A stretch of DNA of 64,000 nt, from NCBI RefSeq assembly GCF_003696215.1, contig NZ_RFFG01000038.1:1-64000 (forward strand), written 5' to 3'. Shown piece after piece: positions 34,261 to 44,554 of this stretch. A program made the translations under genes and the position numbers. The DNA is from Actinomadura harenae. Its GTDB lineage: Bacteria > Actinomycetota > Actinomycetes > Streptosporangiales > Streptosporangiaceae. The number at the start of each line of letters is the position of its first letter. Position 1 is the first letter of the stretch. Below the pieces are notes generated by a model. It saw only the letters and a program-made list of their open reading frames with translations, was not told the origin of the DNA and did not search any database.

Positions 34261-34899
34261 GTGATCTCTAAAGAGCGGTACATCGCGGAGTCTTTGTTTC
34301 TGGAGGCGGAGCGGGGGTTCGATCAGGCGCGGGCGGGGGTTCGTGATGCCGCTCGTTTGTATGAGGGGTGTCGGGAGCAAGGTGCTCTTGGGGTGGGAGA
34401 GGCTCGGGCGGGCTGGGAAAGCGCTGTGACGGATTGGGTCGCGGCGACCGTTCGCTTGGAGGAGGCCTTGGAGAGGGTGCTTCTTCTGGAGCGGGCGGAC
34501 GGGGGCGGGCCGGGGCCGTGTGTAGGGGCGCATGACATGGCCGGGGTCGAGGCGCATTTCGGGGGGACGTTGCCCATGCGGGAGATCGTCAGGAATCTCG
34601 ATCGAGTTCTTGAGGATCGGGTGCATAGGACGGGTGAGGGCTTCGAGAGCGCCACTGAGAAGGTGCGGAAGTGTCGTGCCGTGACGGACCGGGCCTTCGC
34701 GCTCTATAGGGAGAAACGCCTGGTCGTCGGCCCGGAAGAACGGGACGCGCTTCGTGAGGCGTGGAGGTCCACGCTGGTGGTTTGGGCGCAGGCGCTTCGG
34801 GATCGGGAGACGGCGCGGGAAAGGGCGCTCGCGGCTCTTCTGGGGGACGACGGGCAGCGTGGTCCGGCGTCCTCGCTCGGGTCCGAGGCGCCTTTCTGA
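34261..34899 (+). CDS. Orphan helical protein with two similar halves
   Basis: A 212-residue protein starting at GTG with no clear ribosome site. It is almost entirely charged/Ala/Leu helix, likely coiled coil. Two segments align: about residues 20-75 (GFDQARAGVRDAARLYEGC ... W ... RLEEALERVL) and about 120-185 (GFESATEKVRKCRAVTDRA ... W ... RETARERALA). This suggests an internal duplication. Codon use is unlike the neighbours, with many T-ending codons, which points to recent acquisition or relaxed selection. No family is recognised. Confidence 0.65.
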   Translation: MISKERYIAESLFLEAERGFDQARAGVRDAARLYEGCREQGALGVGEARAGWESAVTDWVAATVRLEEALERVLLLERADGGGPGPCVGAHDMAGVEAHFGGTLPMREIVRNLDRVLEDRVHRTGEGFESATEKVRKCRAVTDRAFALYREKRLVVGPEERDALREAWRSTLVVWAQALRDRETARERALAALLGDDGQRGPASSLGSEAPF

Positions 34900-34901
34900 C
34901 G

Positions 34902-35939
34902 TCAGGCCGGAGCGCGGCGGAGGCGGTAAGGACGGACTCGGCCCAGGCCCTGCAGGTGGCGGGGGCGGAGGGGGGTGATGTCGTACCCGGCGGACGCCAG
35001 TTCCGCCGCGAGCGGGGCGTCGATGAGGAGGGTGCCGCGGTGGGCGGCGGCGGTCAGGCGGGCGGCGAGGTTGACGGGGGTGCCGAAGACGTCGCCGAGG
35101 CGGAGGACGACCTCGCCGTACGCGAGGCCCACGCGGACGAGGGGGAAGTCGGGGTCGGCGGTGTGGCGGTCCGCGAGGATGAGGCCGATCTCGGCGACGG
35201 CGCGCGGGTCGGGGGCGACGAAGAAGGCCTCGTCGCCGAGCGTCTTGACGATGCGTCCGCCCAGGTCGGCGACGGTCTCGGAGGTGACGGCCTCGAAGCG
35301 TTCGACGAACTCGGCGAGGGCCGGGCCCTCCATCCGGCGGCTGAGCGAGGTGAAGGAGACGATGTCGGCGAAGCCGACGGCGAGGCGGGCGACGCCGAGG
35401 TCGCCGGACCCGGACGCGTCGCCGCTGGCGGCCGTGACGCGCAGTCCGGCGGCGGCGAGCTGACGGCGCCAGCCCTGGAGCAGCAGCCCCTCGAACCGGG
35501 GACGCAGCTGGTCGGTGAGGCCGAGGATGGACTGGACGGTCTCCGGGCTCATCTCGGCGTCCTCGGGCAGCCGGGCGGCGGCGTTCGGCAGCCAGACGTC
35601 GACGACCCAGCTCGCGAGGCGGCCCATGGTCTGGCCGACGGCGCGGACGAGCTGGAGCATGCCCGCCTCGTCGACCAGGCCGTCCTCGACGAGGCGGTCG
35701 ATCTCGACGAGCGCGCGGACGTCGCCCTCGGTGAAGGCGACCTCGTCGTCGGACGGGGCGGGGAAGCCGAGCGTCTGCCAGATCCGGCGGGCCTTCTCCG
35801 GCGGCATCCCGGCGAGTTCCTCGACCTGGGCCCGGGTGTACTTCAGCCGGTCGGCGAGCAGGGTCTCCTCGATCTCCTGCGCGACCTGCGGATCGATCAC
35901 GGTGTCCACCTCGCGATGTCTCATCCGGCGATGTGCCAA
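34902..35939 (-). CDS. Class III adenylate cyclase with Rv1264-type regulatory domain
   Basis: A 345-residue cytosolic protein. The helical N-terminal half (about 1-160; YTRAQVEELAGMPPEKARRIWQTLGFP) matches the pH-sensing adenylate-cyclase regulatory domain known from Rv1264. The C-terminal catalytic domain has the metal Asp in VGFADIVSFTSLS, Lys and the second metal Asp in VKTLGDEAFF, and the Asp, Asn and Arg in GDVFGTPVNLAARL. All canonical catalytic residues are therefore present and cAMP synthesis is expected. An alternative ATG lies five codons in (35924). It is divergent from a MerR regulator 46 bp away. Confidence 0.9.
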   Translation of the reverse strand: MAHRRMRHREVDTVIDPQVAQEIEETLLADRLKYTRAQVEELAGMPPEKARRIWQTLGFPAPSDDEVAFTEGDVRALVEIDRLVEDGLVDEAGMLQLVRAVGQTMGRLASWVVDVWLPNAAARLPEDAEMSPETVQSILGLTDQLRPRFEGLLLQGWRRQLAAAGLRVTAASGDASGSGDLGVARLAVGFADIVSFTSLSRRMEGPALAEFVERFEAVTSETVADLGGRIVKTLGDEAFFVAPDPRAVAEIGLILADRHTADPDFPLVRVGLAYGEVVLRLGDVFGTPVNLAARLTAAAHRGTLLIDAPLAAELASAGYDITPLRPRHLQGLGRVRPYRLRRAPA

Positions 35940-35985
35940 GGGTGACGCGTAAGATCAAGCGGGGTCAAGCGGCGGAGGCGGGGGC

Positions 35986-36759
35986 ATGACCGGGTACCGG
36001 ATCGACGAGCTCGCGCGGGCGGCGGGGACGACCGTCCGCAACGTCCGCGCGTACCAGGACCGGGGGCTGCTGGCGCCGCCGCGGCTCGAGGGGCGCGTCG
36101 GCTTCTACGACGACAGCCACCTCGCCCGGCTGCGGCTGATCGGCCAGCTGCTCACGCGCGGCTACTCGTCCGCGATCATCAAGGATCTGCTCGGCGCGTG
36201 GGAGACCGGCCGGGACGTCGGCGACGTGCTGGGCCTGGAGCAGGTCCTCACCGATCCGTGGTCGGACGAGATCCCCGGCACCGCCACGCTGGACGAGCTG
36301 ATCGAGACGTTCGGTCCGGCGCGCGACGAGGCGCAGATCGCGGCCGATCTGGAGCGGGCCGTGGAGCTGGGGTTCGTGGAGCCGGACGGCGACCACTTCC
36401 GGGTGCCGTCGCCCCGCCTGCTGCACGTCGGCGCGGAGCTGGTCGCGGCGGGGATCCCGCTGGACGCCGTGTTCGACATCGCGCGGCAGATCCGGGACGA
36501 CTGCGACGTCATCGCCGGGCGGTTCGTCGACCTGGTGCACGAGCACGTCTTCAGCCGCCTGGAGGCCGGCCCGGTCCCGACCGGGGACGACCTCGTGGAG
36601 GTCGCCGAGGTCGTCCGCCGGATGCGTCCGCTGGTGAAGATGGTCGTGGACCCGTTCATCGCGCGGTCGATGGAGACCCACGTCCAGGCGGCCCTCGGCG
36701 AGCGGCTCGAGACGCTCAGCGATCACCTGGTCCGGGCGTCCGCCGCGTCAGAGGAGTGA
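35986..36759 (+). CDS. MerR-family transcriptional regulator
   Basis: A 257-residue regulator. The MerR HTH (about 4-70) has YRIDELARAAGTTVRNVRAYQDRGLLAPPR. A long helical C-terminal domain of unknown ligand specificity follows. A GGCGGAGGCGGGG stretch precedes the ATG. Its promoter contains two TCAAGCGG direct repeats (35955-35962 and 35965-35972). Divergence from the cyclase gene suggests joint regulation. Its last 12 bp overlap the convergent sigma-factor fusion gene. Confidence 0.88.
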   Translation: MTGYRIDELARAAGTTVRNVRAYQDRGLLAPPRLEGRVGFYDDSHLARLRLIGQLLTRGYSSAIIKDLLGAWETGRDVGDVLGLEQVLTDPWSDEIPGTATLDELIETFGPARDEAQIAADLERAVELGFVEPDGDHFRVPSPRLLHVGAELVAAGIPLDAVFDIARQIRDDCDVIAGRFVDLVHEHVFSRLEAGPVPTGDDLVEVAEVVRRMRPLVKMVVDPFIARSMETHVQAALGERLETLSDHLVRASAASEE

Positions 36760-38640
36760 GATCCCCCAGACGACGGTGACCTCCTGCGGGGTTCCGTGCG
36801 GGGCGGTGAAGGTGAGCGTCGCGCGTCCCGGCAGGTTGATGAGGCCGGTGTGCAGGGTGACCATGACGTCCCGCGAGGTGTCGGCGCCCAGGCCGCCGGC
36901 CTGGTCCTGAAGGGTGATCTGCCGGCTGGACGACGCGCCGGTCCAGGTGACGGGGCCGTCCTCGGCCTTGAGGCGGATCGTCCCGGAGCTGCGTCCGAAC
37001 AGTTCGAGGCGCGTGGTCAGGACCTTCAGCGTGCCCGGACGCGGCGTCACGGGCGGCGTGGTGGGGGACGGGGTGGGCGTGGGCGTCGTCGTGGGCGGAC
37101 GCCCGGGGGCCGCGGGGTCGGCCGGAGCCGTCGAGTGGTGGCCGAACTGCGGCGCGGGCGGTTGAGGACCGCCGTTCCCGGCCGGTCCGCGCGCCTGCGG
37201 ATGCCCGTCATGTTCGGAGGAGGCGTGCGGGGACGTCGGCGCGACGGACGGCATCGGACGCCGCGGCCAGTCGAACGTCGGGATGCCCAGCTGCGACCCC
37301 ATGAACACGATCGCGGCGAGCGCGGTGAGGAGCGCGCCGCCCATCCCGCCGGTCGCGAACATCCAGCGCCGCGCGTACGGGGACGCGACGTCCGGCTGCG
37401 TCGGCAGGCCCTCGGGTGTGAGCGCGCCGCCGCGTCCGGCGATGTCGGCGCGGTATCCGGCCAGCTCAGGGTCCGTGGCGGTGTGCAGGACGCGTCGTCG
37501 CAGCGCGTCGCTCGGCGCGGGCGCGGGCGCGAGGACGAGCAGCCCGGCGGCGCGCACCTGGCCGCGCGCCCGGCACGCCGCGCATCCCCGGATGTGTTCG
37601 TCGAGCGCGCTGTCGATGACGTCCGCCGGGCACGCGCCCGACTCGGCGCGCCGTCCGCCGGGTCTGGACGCATCGCCAGACCTGGACGCGTCGCCGGGTC
37701 TGGACGCGTCGCCCGGCCTGGACGCGTCGCCGGGGCCGGACCGCGCGGGCGCCGCGGCCCGCCGTCCTCTGCCCGATCCCGGGTCCGGACGCCTGCCTCC
37801 CGCGCCGCGTCCTGCGAAGCGCGCCGCCGGGCCGTCGAACCGCAGGACCGACCGGCCCCGTCCGCGGACCTGCGCCCGCGTCCGCACCCCGCCCGAACCG
37901 GACGCCCGTGCGCCGCCCTCATCGGCGCTCGACTCATCGAGCGCAGGACGCGGCTCACCATCGGACATCCACACGTCGGCGCGCGCGCCCGGGGACGACG
38001 TGGACGTGCCGTTGGCCCAATCCGTCCGCTGCGAGGACCAGTTCGCGCACGACCCCGCCATCGCCGCTAGGGACTCTTGTAGCGAGGACTCAAGGTCTGC
38101 GCGCGCCGAGCCGGTGAGGACGGCGACGCGGCGGCTGGACAATCCCCACAGCAGGGCGAGTTCCGCAGGGTGCAGCCCATGCCGGACGGTCAGCAGCAGC
38201 AGTTCGCGCTCGTTCGCGTCCAGTCGGCTGACCGCGGATTCCAGAAGCGACAGCAGTTCAGGCATCGGAGGAAGGACGGCGCTGGGACGCGTGTCCGCGC
38301 GCCGGTTGCGCCGAGGGCCGGGATACCGGAACGGACGGTTCGGCTCCCACCGGAGGTCGACGGCGAGGCCGCGCTGAAGGCAGCGCCGCCGGACGGCCCC
38401 GTACAGCCAGATCCGCAGGTTGGCGTGGTCGCGGATGCGCGGCGCGCGGCGCCAGGCGTCCACCAGGGCGTCGTGGACGATGTCGTCGGCGGCCCGGACG
38501 TCGCCGGTCATCGCGGCGGCATAGTCGAACAGTCGCTCAGCGTAGGCGTCGTAGAGCATGGCCAAGGCGTCGGCGTCGCCGTCGTTCAGCCTGCGGACCA
38601 GACGTCGGGCGGCGACGTCGGGCGGTGACCACCTGGGCAT
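36748..38640 (-). CDS. ECF sigma factor fused to zinc-finger anti-sigma-like, membrane and outer domains
   Basis: A 630-residue protein. The sigma-70 region 2 (about 13-92) has DALAMLYDAYAERLFDYA and ADDIVHDALVDAWR. Region 4 (about 126-190) has LDANERELLLLTVRHGLHPAELALLWGLS. A disordered Ser/Gly/Arg linker contains four GDASRP repeats (about 303-328). A putative zinc finger DEHIRGCAAC follows (His349, Cys353, Cys356), then a membrane helix (about 426-448), a Pro/Thr linker and an extracytoplasmic beta-rich domain (about 545-630). The sigma factor is therefore tethered with its own anti-sigma-like part. Similar fusions are known among actinobacterial ECF groups. The start is the ATG of MPRWSPPDV. 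Confidence 0.87.
   Translation of the reverse strand: MPRWSPPDVAARRLVRRLNDGDADALAMLYDAYAERLFDYAAAMTGDVRAADDIVHDALVDAWRRAPRIRDHANLRIWLYGAVRRRCLQRGLAVDLRWEPNRPFRYPGPRRNRRADTRPSAVLPPMPELLSLLESAVSRLDANERELLLLTVRHGLHPAELALLWGLSSRRVAVLTGSARADLESSLQESLAAMAGSCANWSSQRTDWANGTSTSSPGARADVWMSDGEPRPALDESSADEGGARASGSGGVRTRAQVRGRGRSVLRFDGPAARFAGRGAGGRRPDPGSGRGRRAAAPARSGPGDASRPGDASRPGDASRSGDASRPGGRRAESGACPADVIDSALDEHIRGCAACRARGQVRAAGLLVLAPAPAPSDALRRRVLHTATDPELAGYRADIAGRGGALTPEGLPTQPDVASPYARRWMFATGGMGGALLTALAAIVFMGSQLGIPTFDWPRRPMPSVAPTSPHASSEHDGHPQARGPAGNGGPQPPAPQFGHHSTAPADPAAPGRPPTTTPTPTPSPTTPPVTPRPGTLKVLTTRLELFGRSSGTIRLKAEDGPVTWTGASSSRQITLQDQAGGLGADTSRDVMVTLHTGLINLPGRATLTFTAPHGTPQEVTVVWGISLL
37664..37735 (-). 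repeat. Four tandem 18-bp units in sigma fusion gene
   Basis: Units start at 37664, 37682, 37700 and 37718 and encode six residues each (GDASRP-like). They sit in the linker between region 4 and the zinc finger, so unit number can vary without a frameshift. Confidence 0.85.
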
Positions 38641-38875
38641 GTGCGCTCCCGTAGCGAACGGGGCCCCGCACGCCACGGGACGTCCGGACAATAGGGCCCA
38701 CTCTGGATACACCCACGTACCCCTTCAGCACCATTCGAACCTGGGAAGAATCACCGCGCAGGGGTTTCCCTATGCCCCCGAACCCGGCTACTCGGGCGTT
38801 TGGGCTGAACCCAGGCGTCGAACATGGGACAGTGCCCTCGGATCGGCCCGCCGCCACCGACAGGAGGGAGCCGAG

Positions 38876-39799
38876 GTGAGCATCTTCGGCATCGACTACG
38901 CCTGGGGACGTCCCGGCACCAGCGCGCTGAAACGCGCCGGGGTGAGGTTCGTCTGCCGGTATCTCTCGCACGACTCGTCCGGCAAGAGCCTGACCAGGGC
39001 CGAGGCGGACCAGCTGTCGCGCGCCGGGCTGTGGCTGGTCGTGGTGTGGGAGAGCACCGCGTCGCGCGCCCTCGCCGGACGCGCCGCCGGTGTCGCGGAC
39101 GCGACGGAGGCCGCCAGGCAGGCCCGCGCGTGCGGGATGCCCGCGGACCGTCCGATCTACTTCGCGGTCGACTTCGACGCGTCGTCCGCCCAGCAGGCGG
39201 CGATCAACGCCTACCTGGACGGCGCCGCCGCCGTCATCGGGCGCTCGCGCGTCGGCCTGTACGGCGGGTACGCCCCGGTCAAGCGCGCGTTCGACGCCGG
39301 GAAGATCCGCTGGGGCTGGCAGACGTACGCCTGGTCGGGCGGACGCTGGGACGAGCGCGCGCAGCTCCAGCAGTACTCCAACGACCACACGGTCAACGGC
39401 GTCGGCGTCGACTACGACCGCGCCGTCCACGCCGACTACGGCCAGTGGCGCGTCGGGGTGAGCCCGACTCCGCCGACGACCCCGCCGCACCCCCCGACGG
39501 AAGAGGACGACATGCCCTACGGCCGGCTCATCAACGGCGCGAACGCCGTCACCCCGATCGCGTTCCCGACCGGGTTGAAGTCGATCGGCTTCCTCTGCGA
39601 CAACGGCCTTCAGAAGCTCGCCCCCGCGAAGCTGCGCATCGCCGTGCACGACAAGCACGGCTGGTCGATCGACCAGGTGACGGTGGACAGCGCCAAGGCG
39701 AAGGTGGTCGTCCACTTCAAGGACCCGTCGACCACGGACGGCGTGTCCGTGCAGCGCCTGGACGACGGTCAGGTCAACGTCGCCTGGAACGCCTCCTAG
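38876..39799 (+). CDS. DUF1906 glycoside-hydrolase-like protein
   Basis: A 307-residue protein starting at GTG behind an AGGAGGGA site. The first 200 residues match the DUF1906/Rv2525c-like TIM-barrel family: FGIDYAWGRPG, GVRFVCRYLSHDSSGKSLT, PIYFAVDFDAS, VGLYGGYAPV and a QQYSND end. After a Pro/Thr linker a smaller C-terminal beta domain (about 220-307) follows. No typical signal peptide is visible at this start, although such enzymes usually act on the wall; export by another route or a missed upstream start is possible. Confidence 0.85.
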   Translation: MSIFGIDYAWGRPGTSALKRAGVRFVCRYLSHDSSGKSLTRAEADQLSRAGLWLVVVWESTASRALAGRAAGVADATEAARQARACGMPADRPIYFAVDFDASSAQQAAINAYLDGAAAVIGRSRVGLYGGYAPVKRAFDAGKIRWGWQTYAWSGGRWDERAQLQQYSNDHTVNGVGVDYDRAVHADYGQWRVGVSPTPPTTPPHPPTEEDDMPYGRLINGANAVTPIAFPTGLKSIGFLCDNGLQKLAPAKLRIAVHDKHGWSIDQVTVDSAKAKVVVHFKDPSTTDGVSVQRLDDGQVNVAWNAS

Positions 39800-39852
39800 C
39801 CGTCCCGTTCCCGCTGACCGTCCCCGTCCCCGTCCCGGTCGCCAATCCATAC

Positions 39853-39896
39853 GAAGGCCCCCTGCGCGCACGAGGTTCATATGCGCAGGGGGCTTC
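39853..39896 (+). terminator. Terminator after DUF1906 gene
   Basis: Arms 39853-39867 and 39883-39896 pair over 14 bp with one bulged G, followed by CTTTCTTTC. This is a typical intrinsic terminator. Confidence 0.8.
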
Positions 39897-39921
39897 TTTC
39901 TTTCGCGGAGCGGGGCGCGGA

Positions 39922-40071
39922 TCAGCGGGCGCGTTCGACCACGCAGCCGCAGGGCTTCAGAGCCAGCAGGTCGTCCCCGGCGGGTTCGGCCTCGCGGACG
40001 AGGGTTCCGCACATCGGGCAGCAGGACAGGTCGGCGCGCGGCGCGCCGTCAAGATCGCTCGAAACCGTCAC
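39922..40071 (-). CDS. Small Cys-rich protein, probably zinc ribbon
   Basis: A 49-residue protein. A GTG start is favoured because a -10-like TAGGCT lies about 10 bases upstream, as in leaderless actinobacterial transcripts. A 99-residue reading from an earlier start has an Arg-rich non-protein-like extension. CCPMCG and CGC form a possible four-Cys metal site. Its function is unknown. Confidence 0.5.
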   Translation of the reverse strand: MTVSSDLDGAPRADLSCCPMCGTLVREAEPAGDDLLALKPCGCVVERAR

Positions 40072-40384
40072 GACGGCCCAGCCTAGCCCCGGCCGTGTCC
40101 GCGTCCGGCGAGGGGCGCGGCGCTTTACCGACTGCCGACGGCCCGTGGCGTGGAGCGTGGCGTGTCCGTCCCCTCGGGGGACATCAGGGAACGCCGAGGT
40201 GTCAGTTTCGGCCACTTTCATGCAATTCCGGAAAATAAGCGGCGTGACGGGACGATCTACGAAAGGGTGTCAGACTCCGCGAATCACCCGTGGTTCGCGC
40301 CAGCCCCGACGTAATCCCTGCCAGCCACGCGTTCTCACACGCGATATCGCAGGACACCGACATGTCACCGGAGGAAACCGCACC

Positions 40385-40735
40385 GTGAAGCAGCGCAATC
40401 TCTTCGCCGTCTGGCTCGGTCTGCCGATCATCACGCTCGGCATCTACGGACTCGTCTGGATCTTCAAGATCCACGACGAGATGAACCGCTCCTACCCCCA
40501 GAACGGCGCGTCCAGCGCGGGATCGGCCCTGTGCTCGGTGCTGTTCGGCTTCATCACCCTCGGCATCTGGCCGCTGATCGTGGTCATCAAGTTCGGCACC
40601 GGCATCGCCGAGGCGCAGCGCCGCGCCGGCCGCCAGCCCAGCTTCAGCCAGGGCCTCGGCATCCTGCTGCTGATCTTCGGCTTCGGCCCGCTGTACTACC
40701 AGAACGAGCTGAACAAGATCGCCACCCAGCGCTGA
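40385..40735 (+). CDS. DUF4234 membrane protein
   Basis: A 116-residue protein starting at GTG after GGAGGAAA. Three hydrophobic segments (about 8-27, 48-72, 90-107) contain the DUF4234-type pattern LGLPIITLGIYGLVWIFKIHDEMNR and ITLGIWPLIVVIKFG. It is a small integral membrane protein of unknown role. It appears monocistronic, with a strong terminator downstream. Confidence 0.88.
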   Translation: MKQRNLFAVWLGLPIITLGIYGLVWIFKIHDEMNRSYPQNGASSAGSALCSVLFGFITLGIWPLIVVIKFGTGIAEAQRRAGRQPSFSQGLGILLLIFGFGPLYYQNELNKIATQR

Positions 40736-40770
40736 TCGGCGTCCGGCGCGTCCCTGAACGCGCCGTGAGC

Positions 40771-40812
40771 GGGCCGCCGCGGACCCGGGAGACCTCCCGT
40801 CCGCGGCGGCCC
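40771..40812. terminator. Bidirectional terminator
   Basis: A perfect 14-bp stem (40771-40784 with 40799-40812) between the convergent DUF4234 and acyl-CoA ligase genes. Confidence 0.8.
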
Positions 40813-40827
40813 TTCCGCTTCCCGCGC

Positions 40828-42438
<1,611 letters not shown>

Positions 42439-42587
42439 CGTGCTCCACACGGCGCGTCCTCCAGTGTCCGGCTCCAGGTGGTGAACCGGATTCTGTCCGC
42501 TGGACGCCCCGCTTGTCAGTACCCCGGAGTCAACTCGAAGACGCTCCTTACCAGCCCCGATGTCGCTCCTCACGCGCCGACATGACG

Positions 42588-43193
42588 TCAGGCGGATCCG
42601 TCTCCGTCGTCCGGGGCGTCGGTGGAGGGACGGGGGCGCGGGCCGGTGTCGTCCGGGTGCGGTTGGTCGCCGGTGTCGTCGTGGACGTTCGGCTGCGGGA
42701 AGTCGGCCTCCAGGCCCGCGTCGTCGCGGAGCTTGGCCATGGCGCGGGAGACGGTGCTCTTCACGGTGCCGACGCTGATGCCGAGGATCTCCGCGATCTC
42801 GGTCTCGGGCATGTCCTCGTAGTAGCGCAGGACGACGGCGGCGCGCTGCCGGGCGGGCAGGCGGCCGAGCGCGCGGCCGAGGGCGTCCTGCATCTCGCTG
42901 CGCCCGGTGTGGTCGTCCACCGGGCGGTCGGGGAGCTCGTCGGTCGGGTAGACCTCGAACCTCTTCCGCCGCCACCAGGAGATCTGCGTGTTGACCATGG
43001 CCCGCCGGACGTAGCCGTCGACGGCGGCGCGGTCGTGGATCCGGTCCCAGGCGAGGTAGGTCTTGGCGAGGGCGGCCTGAAGCAGGTCCTCGGCCTCGGC
43101 GCGGTCGCCGGTGAGCCGCATCGCGGCGCGCAGCATGACCGGCCCGCGCGCCGCCACGTACGCGCGGAACTCCTCGTGCCGCGTGCTGGTCAC
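42588..43193 (-). CDS. SigE-family (SIG21-type) ECF sigma factor
   Basis: A 201-residue sigma factor starting at GTG. Region 2 has EEFRAYVAARGPVMLRAAMRLTGDRAEAEDLLQAALAKTYLAWDRI. Region 4 has LPARQRAAVVLRYYEDMPETEIAEILGISVGTVKSTVSRAMAKL. A disordered acidic/Pro tail follows. No anti-sigma gene is adjacent; the divergent neighbours are the DPBB-like and MauE-like genes, which could be targets or partners. Confidence 0.9.
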   Translation of the reverse strand: MTSTRHEEFRAYVAARGPVMLRAAMRLTGDRAEAEDLLQAALAKTYLAWDRIHDRAAVDGYVRRAMVNTQISWWRRKRFEVYPTDELPDRPVDDHTGRSEMQDALGRALGRLPARQRAAVVLRYYEDMPETEIAEILGISVGTVKSTVSRAMAKLRDDAGLEADFPQPNVHDDTGDQPHPDDTGPRPRPSTDAPDDGDGSA

Positions 43194-43543
43194 TTCACCA
43201 CCGAGCCACCTCAACACCGGGTCCGTACAACACCGAGTCCGTTCGGAAGCGGGTCTGCTCGACAGCGGGTCGCTTCACGACCGAGCCCGGTCCGGGCGGG
43301 GGCCGGCGCCCGGACGGCCGCGCGCCGCGACCGCCGCCGAAGATCCCGACCCGCTTCGACGATGGCACGGTGATCGTCATTACGGGCCAACAGATTCGGC
43401 ATATTCGGGTCAACCCGGTGGAGGATGATTCCCCCGAGTAGGGGAAAAGCAATGCGCCCAACGACTTATGACGACAAATCCGTCGACAGGGGGACCACAC
43501 CGCGTGAATCTTGACTCCACCGACTGACAGCCGGAGGACACCC
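43194..43543. other. 350-bp divergent regulatory region
   Basis: No gene. It separates the sigma factor from the divergent two-gene unit and is less GC-rich from about 43365 to 43480. It contains a short hairpin CCCCGAGTAGGGG (43434-43446). CCGGAGGAC before 43544 is a good ribosome site. Confidence 0.45.
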
Positions 43544-44554
43544 ATGCCCGCACAGCGCGACCCGTCCGCCCGGCGGCGCTACCGCCGCGCCGTGCTGGGC
43601 GGCGCGCCGCCGCCGTCCGGGCCGGGCGCCTCTCCACTCCGGGTCCTGACCGGGACGGTGCTCGACGCGAGCCCGCACGTCCTGGTGCTGGCCACGGCGA
43701 CGGGGGAGGCCCGGCTGCCGATGACCGCGACCACGGCGGTGTGGCACGGCGGGCGCGGGGGCGCCGCCGCGCTGCGTCCGGGACGGCAGGCGCTGGTCAG
43801 GATGGACGCGGACGGCCTCGCCGCCGACCGCGTCTGGCTCGACATCGGGCGGGTGACCGGAACCCTCCTGTCCGCCCGCCCGGACACGCTGGAGGTGGAC
43901 CTCGGCCCGCATCGGGGCCGGGCCCGGGTCGCCCTCGATCCGCGGTCCTCACAACTCGTCCAGGTGCGGCATCCACGGCTCGAACCGGGCTACCTCGTGG
44001 ACGTGCTGTGCGTCCGCTCGCCCGCCGGGCCGCGCGCGGTCGGGCCCGCGACGTCCCAGCCGGGACACCGCGCCGACGCTCTCGCCTCCCCCGCGCCGGA
44101 CGCGCCCGTGCCCCCGGAGACGCGCGGCACCGCGACCTGGTGGGGCTGGCCCGGCGCGCCGCAGAGCACCGGCATGGGCGACGGCACGACGTTCGCCGCC
44201 GGGCCGGGGGGAGATCCGCCGGGACACGCCGTCGCGTATCCGGCGGTCGAGGGGGAGGACGCGGCCGGGGGGTGCGGGGAGGCGCCGCCCGGCTGCGTCC
44301 CGCTGCCGCTGCTGTCGATCGGCGGCGGCCTGGACGTGGTCAACGACTGCTCCGGACGCGGCGCGACGCTGACCGTGGCCGAGTGCGGATGCGTCGCGGC
44401 CCGGTTCTGCGACCGGTGCGTCGAGTGCGGGACGTCCCCGCGCGGCCGGATCGCCGAGCTCGGACCCGCGGCGTTCGCGGCCCTCGGAGGGGACCTGGAC
44501 GCCGGATGCTTCAACGTGACGGTGCGGTGGGGAGCGGAGGGCCGGGCATGGTGA
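43544..44554 (+). CDS. Cys-rich protein with C-terminal DPBB/RlpA-like domain
   Basis: A 336-residue protein. The N-terminal half (about 30-175) has repeated beta segments with a LTGTVLDASPHVLVLATATGEARLPM core, OB-like in appearance. A Pro/Gly/Ala linker follows. The C-terminal region holds SIGGGLDVVNDCSGRG, ten or so Cys including ECGCVAARFCDRCVECG, and a terminal segment GRIAELGPAAFAALGGDLDAGCFNVTV. That last segment matches the end of RlpA-type double-psi beta barrels. No signal peptide is evident. Its last 7 bp overlap the MauE-like gene, so the two work together or are translationally coupled. Exact function unknown. Confidence 0.7.
   Translation: MPAQRDPSARRRYRRAVLGGAPPPSGPGASPLRVLTGTVLDASPHVLVLATATGEARLPMTATTAVWHGGRGGAAALRPGRQALVRMDADGLAADRVWLDIGRVTGTLLSARPDTLEVDLGPHRGRARVALDPRSSQLVQVRHPRLEPGYLVDVLCVRSPAGPRAVGPATSQPGHRADALASPAPDAPVPPETRGTATWWGWPGAPQSTGMGDGTTFAAGPGGDPPGHAVAYPAVEGEDAAGGCGEAPPGCVPLPLLSIGGGLDVVNDCSGRGATLTVAECGCVAARFCDRCVECGTSPRGRIAELGPAAFAALGGDLDAGCFNVTVRWGAEGRAW

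Noticed and set aside
34029-34271. An 80-residue open frame before the duplicated-half orphan
   Set aside because: Composition is not clearly protein-like, it overlaps the orphan's start and has no ribosome site.
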